64,000 nt of DNA from Streptomyces sp. NBC_00414 (lineage in GTDB: Bacteria > Actinomycetota > Actinomycetes > Streptomycetales > Streptomycetaceae), in the NCBI RefSeq assembly GCF_036038375.1, contig NZ_CP107935.1, forward strand, positions 8,680,001-8,744,000. Direction: 5' to 3'. Positions within the stretch are counted from its first letter, which is position 1. The number at the start of each line of letters is the position of its first letter. The position numbers and the translations under genes are program-made. Below, piece after piece: positions 61,357 to 64,000 of this stretch. The notes beneath the pieces were generated by a model, which saw nothing but the letters and a program-made list of their open reading frames with translations, had not been told where the DNA came from and ran no database searches.

Positions 61357-64000
61357 CGGCATTCGACGCGGCGGCCGACCGGCAGGACCGGCAGGGTCGG
61401 CAGAGCCGGGCGGGTGGTGGTGCGGGCCGCGGAGTCGGTGGCAGGGCGATCGAGAACATCTATCCGCTGACCGCGTTGCAGCAGGGCATGCTGTTCCACA
61501 CCGAACTGGCCGACGAGCCAGGGATGTACTGGGTCCAGGACGGGCTGCTGATGGAGGGCGAGCTGGACCTGGACGCCCTGCACCGGGCGTGGGAGCTGAT
61601 GTTCGCCCGGCACGAGGTGCTGCGGACCACCGTGGTCCGCGACGGAGTCGCCGAGCCGCTGGCGGTGGTGTCCCGGTCGGTCCCCCTGCCGCTGAGGGTG
61701 CTGGACCTGTCGCACCTGGACGAGGCGGACCGACGTACCGAGGTCGACGACTACCTCACGTCCGACTGGGAACGGGGCGCCGACTTCACCGCCCCGACCC
61801 TGGCGCGGATAGCCGTGATCCGTCTTGCGGCCGACCGCCACCAACTCGTGTGGAGCTACCACCACTTGCTGCTGGACGGGTGGAGCGCCCCCATCGTCAT
61901 CGGGGAACTGCTGCAGGCCTACGACGCGTTTCGCACGGGCGACGAACCGCGGCTCCCGGCGCGCAGGCCCTTCCGCGACTTCGTCGCCTGGTTCGCCGCG
62001 CAGGACATGGACGAGGCCCGCGCGTACTGGCGCCGACGGCTCGCGGGGATCACCGAACCGACCACCCTCGGGATCGAACGCGCCACCGGTGAGCAGGGCC
62101 CCGGGGAATCCAGGGTGCCGCTGTCCGCGGAGGCGGCCGGGGCCGGACTGGCAAACTTCGCGCGCCGCCACCGGCTCACGCTGAACACCGTGGTGCAGGC
62201 GGCGTGGGCTGTGGTGATGGGCCGGTACTCCGGCAGCGATGACGTTGTCTTCGGTGTCACCTCCTCCGGCCGCGACGGCCGGCTCGACGGCGTGGACTCC
62301 ATGGTCGGCATGCTGCTCAACACCACACCTGTGCGAATCCGACTCGACAGCGACCAGCCCGTGGCGGCCTGGCTCACCGGGCTCCAGGAAGAACAGGTAC
62401 GGGCCCGGCAGTTCGAGCAGACGCCCCTGACCACCATCGCGGCGTGTGGCGAACTGCCGCCCGGCAGCGCGCTGTTCGACAGCCTCTTCGTCTTCGAGAA
62501 CTTTCCCGCCGAGGAACTCGAAGCCAGACAGCGGAACTCCGCAGCGGACGGCCTGAGAGCCGGTGCCAACTACGGCCGCGAGCAGGCGAACTACCCCCTC
62601 AGCGTGACCGCCAGCTCCGGACGCGAACTCACCATCACCTTCTCCTACGACCGCGCCAGGTTCGCCGCCGACGCGATGGACCGCATGGCCGGCCATCTGG
62701 CCCGGGTCCTGGAGGCCTTCATCGAGGGCCCCGCCCGGCTGCTGGGTGATGTCGCGCTGGTGTCGGCCGGTGAGGTCGAGGCGTTGGTGCGAGGGTGGAG
62801 CGGCGCGGAGCTGGCTCTGCCTGAGGTGGGTGGGGTGCACGAACTGATCGTCGAGCGGGCGCTGGCCAGTCCGGATGCGGTGGCGGTGGTCGCTGGCAGC
62901 GAGGTGCTGACGTACGGAGGGTTGCTGGCTCGGGCGAATCGGCTGGCTCGTCATTTGCGAGGGCTGGGTGTGGGCGCGGAGTCGGTGGTGGGGCTGTGCC
63001 TTGAGCGTGGTGTGGATTTGGTTGTCGCGGTGGTGGGTGTGTGGGTTGCGGGGGCGGCGTATGTGTCGCTGGATCCGGAGTATCCGGTGGAGCGCCTGGA
63101 GTTCATGCTCGCCGACAGCGGGGTGAAGGTGCTGGTCGGCGACCGTGGTGCGGCGGTGCTCGCCGATGCGGTGGATGACGTGGTGTGGCTGGATGATCCG
63201 GGTGTTCGGGGGGTTTTGGGGGAGTTGTCGGCGGTGGCGCCGGGGGTGGTTGTGGTGTCGGGTCAGTTGGCGTCGGTGATTTATACGTCGGGGTCGACGG
63301 GGTGGCCGAAGGGTGTGTGGGTGTCGCATGGGGCGTTGGTGGGGGTGTTCGGGGGGTGGGAGGTTGCTCATTTTGGTGTGGGGGTGGGGTTGCGGTGGTT
63401 GACGGTGGCGAGTGCGAGTTTTGATGTGTTTTCGGGTGATGTGGTGCGGGCGTTGTGCTCGGGTGGTGTGTTGGTGGTGGGTCGGGTTGGTTTGCAGGTG
63501 GATGTGGGTGAGTGGTTGGGGGTGTTGGAGGGGGCTGGGGTGAATGCGTTGGAGTGTGCGCCTCGGTATGTGGATGAGCTGGTTGCGCATGTGGAGCGGG
63601 AGCGGGAGCGGTCGCGCGGCCAGGGCCGGGGCCGGGGCCGGGGCCGGGGCCGGGGTCGGGGTGGGGTGTGGTTGGGGGATTTGCGGTTGGTGGTGGTGAC
63701 GACGGATGTGTGGCGTTGGGGTGGGGTGGTGCGGGCGCGGTCGGTGCTGGGTGAGGGGGTGCGGCTGCTGACGGGTTATGGGGTGACGGAGGCGGCGGTC
63801 GATTCGACGTTCAGTGAGTTGGGTCGGGTGGGTGTGGTGGAGGGTCCGGTGCCGATTGGTGGGCCGTTGCCGAATACGCGGGTGTATGTGCTGGATGAGC
63901 GGCTCGGTCCGGTGCCGGTGGGTGTGGTGGGTGAGTTGTTTATTGCTGGTGGGCAGTTGGCGCGGGGGTATGGCGGCCGGGGTGGGTTGACGGCGGAGCG
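61353..64000 (+). CDS. Second NRPS, N-terminal part (C domain and most of A7), runs off window
   Basis: 882 codons are visible from ATG 61353, which overlaps the previous stop (ATGA) and follows GGAGGAG. The C domain (about 61440-62760) opens with YPLTALQQGMLFHT and carries SYHHLLLDGWS, the form of a DCL domain that accepts a D-residue, matching the E domain that ends NRPS1. A7 begins near 62830 and has the same core as A6 (D-V-G-E-V-T-G-V-D, Lys not yet reached), so another basic amino acid is expected. The A6/A7 cores are almost identical DNA. Later modules and the termination domain lie beyond the window. Confidence 0.92.
63186..63901 (+). repeat. Long duplicated block, copy 2 (A7), matching 58351-59060
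   Basis: Second copy of the A6/A7 duplication, carrying five GGCCGG units and so two extra residues (one Arg-Gly) relative to A6. Confidence 0.9.

Overview
The window is a GC-rich actinobacterial chromosome segment, almost certainly Streptomyces. Evidence: strong GC bias at third codon positions, many GTG/TTG starts and ATGA/GTGA stop-start overlaps, a RppA-type type III polyketide synthase, DmdR/DtxR-type iron boxes, the short GC-rich 'GGGGCGCGGGGAAC' intergenic element common in Streptomyces, and a giant modular NRPS. No rRNA, tRNA, CRISPR array, insertion sequence or phage gene was seen.

Layout. (1) 1-6.2 kb, mostly minus strand: end-truncated rppA (1,3,6,8-tetrahydroxynaphthalene synthase), a small DUF6213 protein, succinate-semialdehyde dehydrogenase, a NUDIX hydrolase overlapping an ATP-dependent DNA ligase, and a FAD-dependent oxidoreductase divergent from a XRE-cupin regulator (6.26 kb). 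(2) 7.1-10.4 kb, plus strand: a translationally coupled quinone oxidoreductase plus two acyl-CoA dehydrogenases behind a TetR-like operator. (3) 10.7-14.4 kb: exported phosphodiesterase-like protein, a 64-residue membrane protein, exported phosphodiester glycosidase, DUF779 protein, TauE/SafE exporter. (4) 14.5-24.9 kb: a five-gene peptide/nickel-type ABC importer (minus) divergent from a four-gene set with a glucarate-dehydratase-like enolase, a 5-dehydro-4-deoxyglucarate-dehydratase-like aldolase and two 2-hydroxyacid dehydrogenases; together they look like an uptake and breakdown unit for a sugar acid. (5) 25.0-29.9 kb: iron-regulated region with two iron boxes, one before a PPOX flavoprotein and one before an ATPase / lipoprotein / fused-permease siderophore importer. 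(6) 30.0-31.2 kb: a crotonase-family enzyme and a small Tat lipoprotein.

(7) 31.5-64 kb, plus strand, is the most interesting part: a nonribosomal peptide gene cluster that runs off the right edge. It holds an ornithine-cyclodeaminase-family enzyme, a VioC-type arginine beta-hydroxylase, a VioD-type capreomycidine synthase, a two-component system, an ABC exporter, an MbtH protein, an alpha/beta hydrolase, a six-module NRPS of about 6,725 residues and the start of a second NRPS. Adenylation signatures read by eye suggest X-Y-Thr-Asp-X-(basic, epimerised to D)-(basic)-..., where X and Y are probably hydrophobic and the two basic sites could take capreomycidine. Two matching StrR-type inverted repeats (GTTCAAC..-N11-CAGTTGAA) lie 5' of the cyclodeaminase gene and of the exporter gene, suggesting a pathway-specific StrR-family activator encoded outside the window.

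The NRPS genes carry long near-identical internal duplications (A1/A5 and A6/A7) and a sharp codon-usage mosaic, which indicates recent recombination or gene conversion among adenylation cores. Intergenic regions contain an unusual number of short tandem repeats (7, 11, 14, 15 and 17 bp units). All family and specificity calls come from reading the sequence and from memory; no database search was run.
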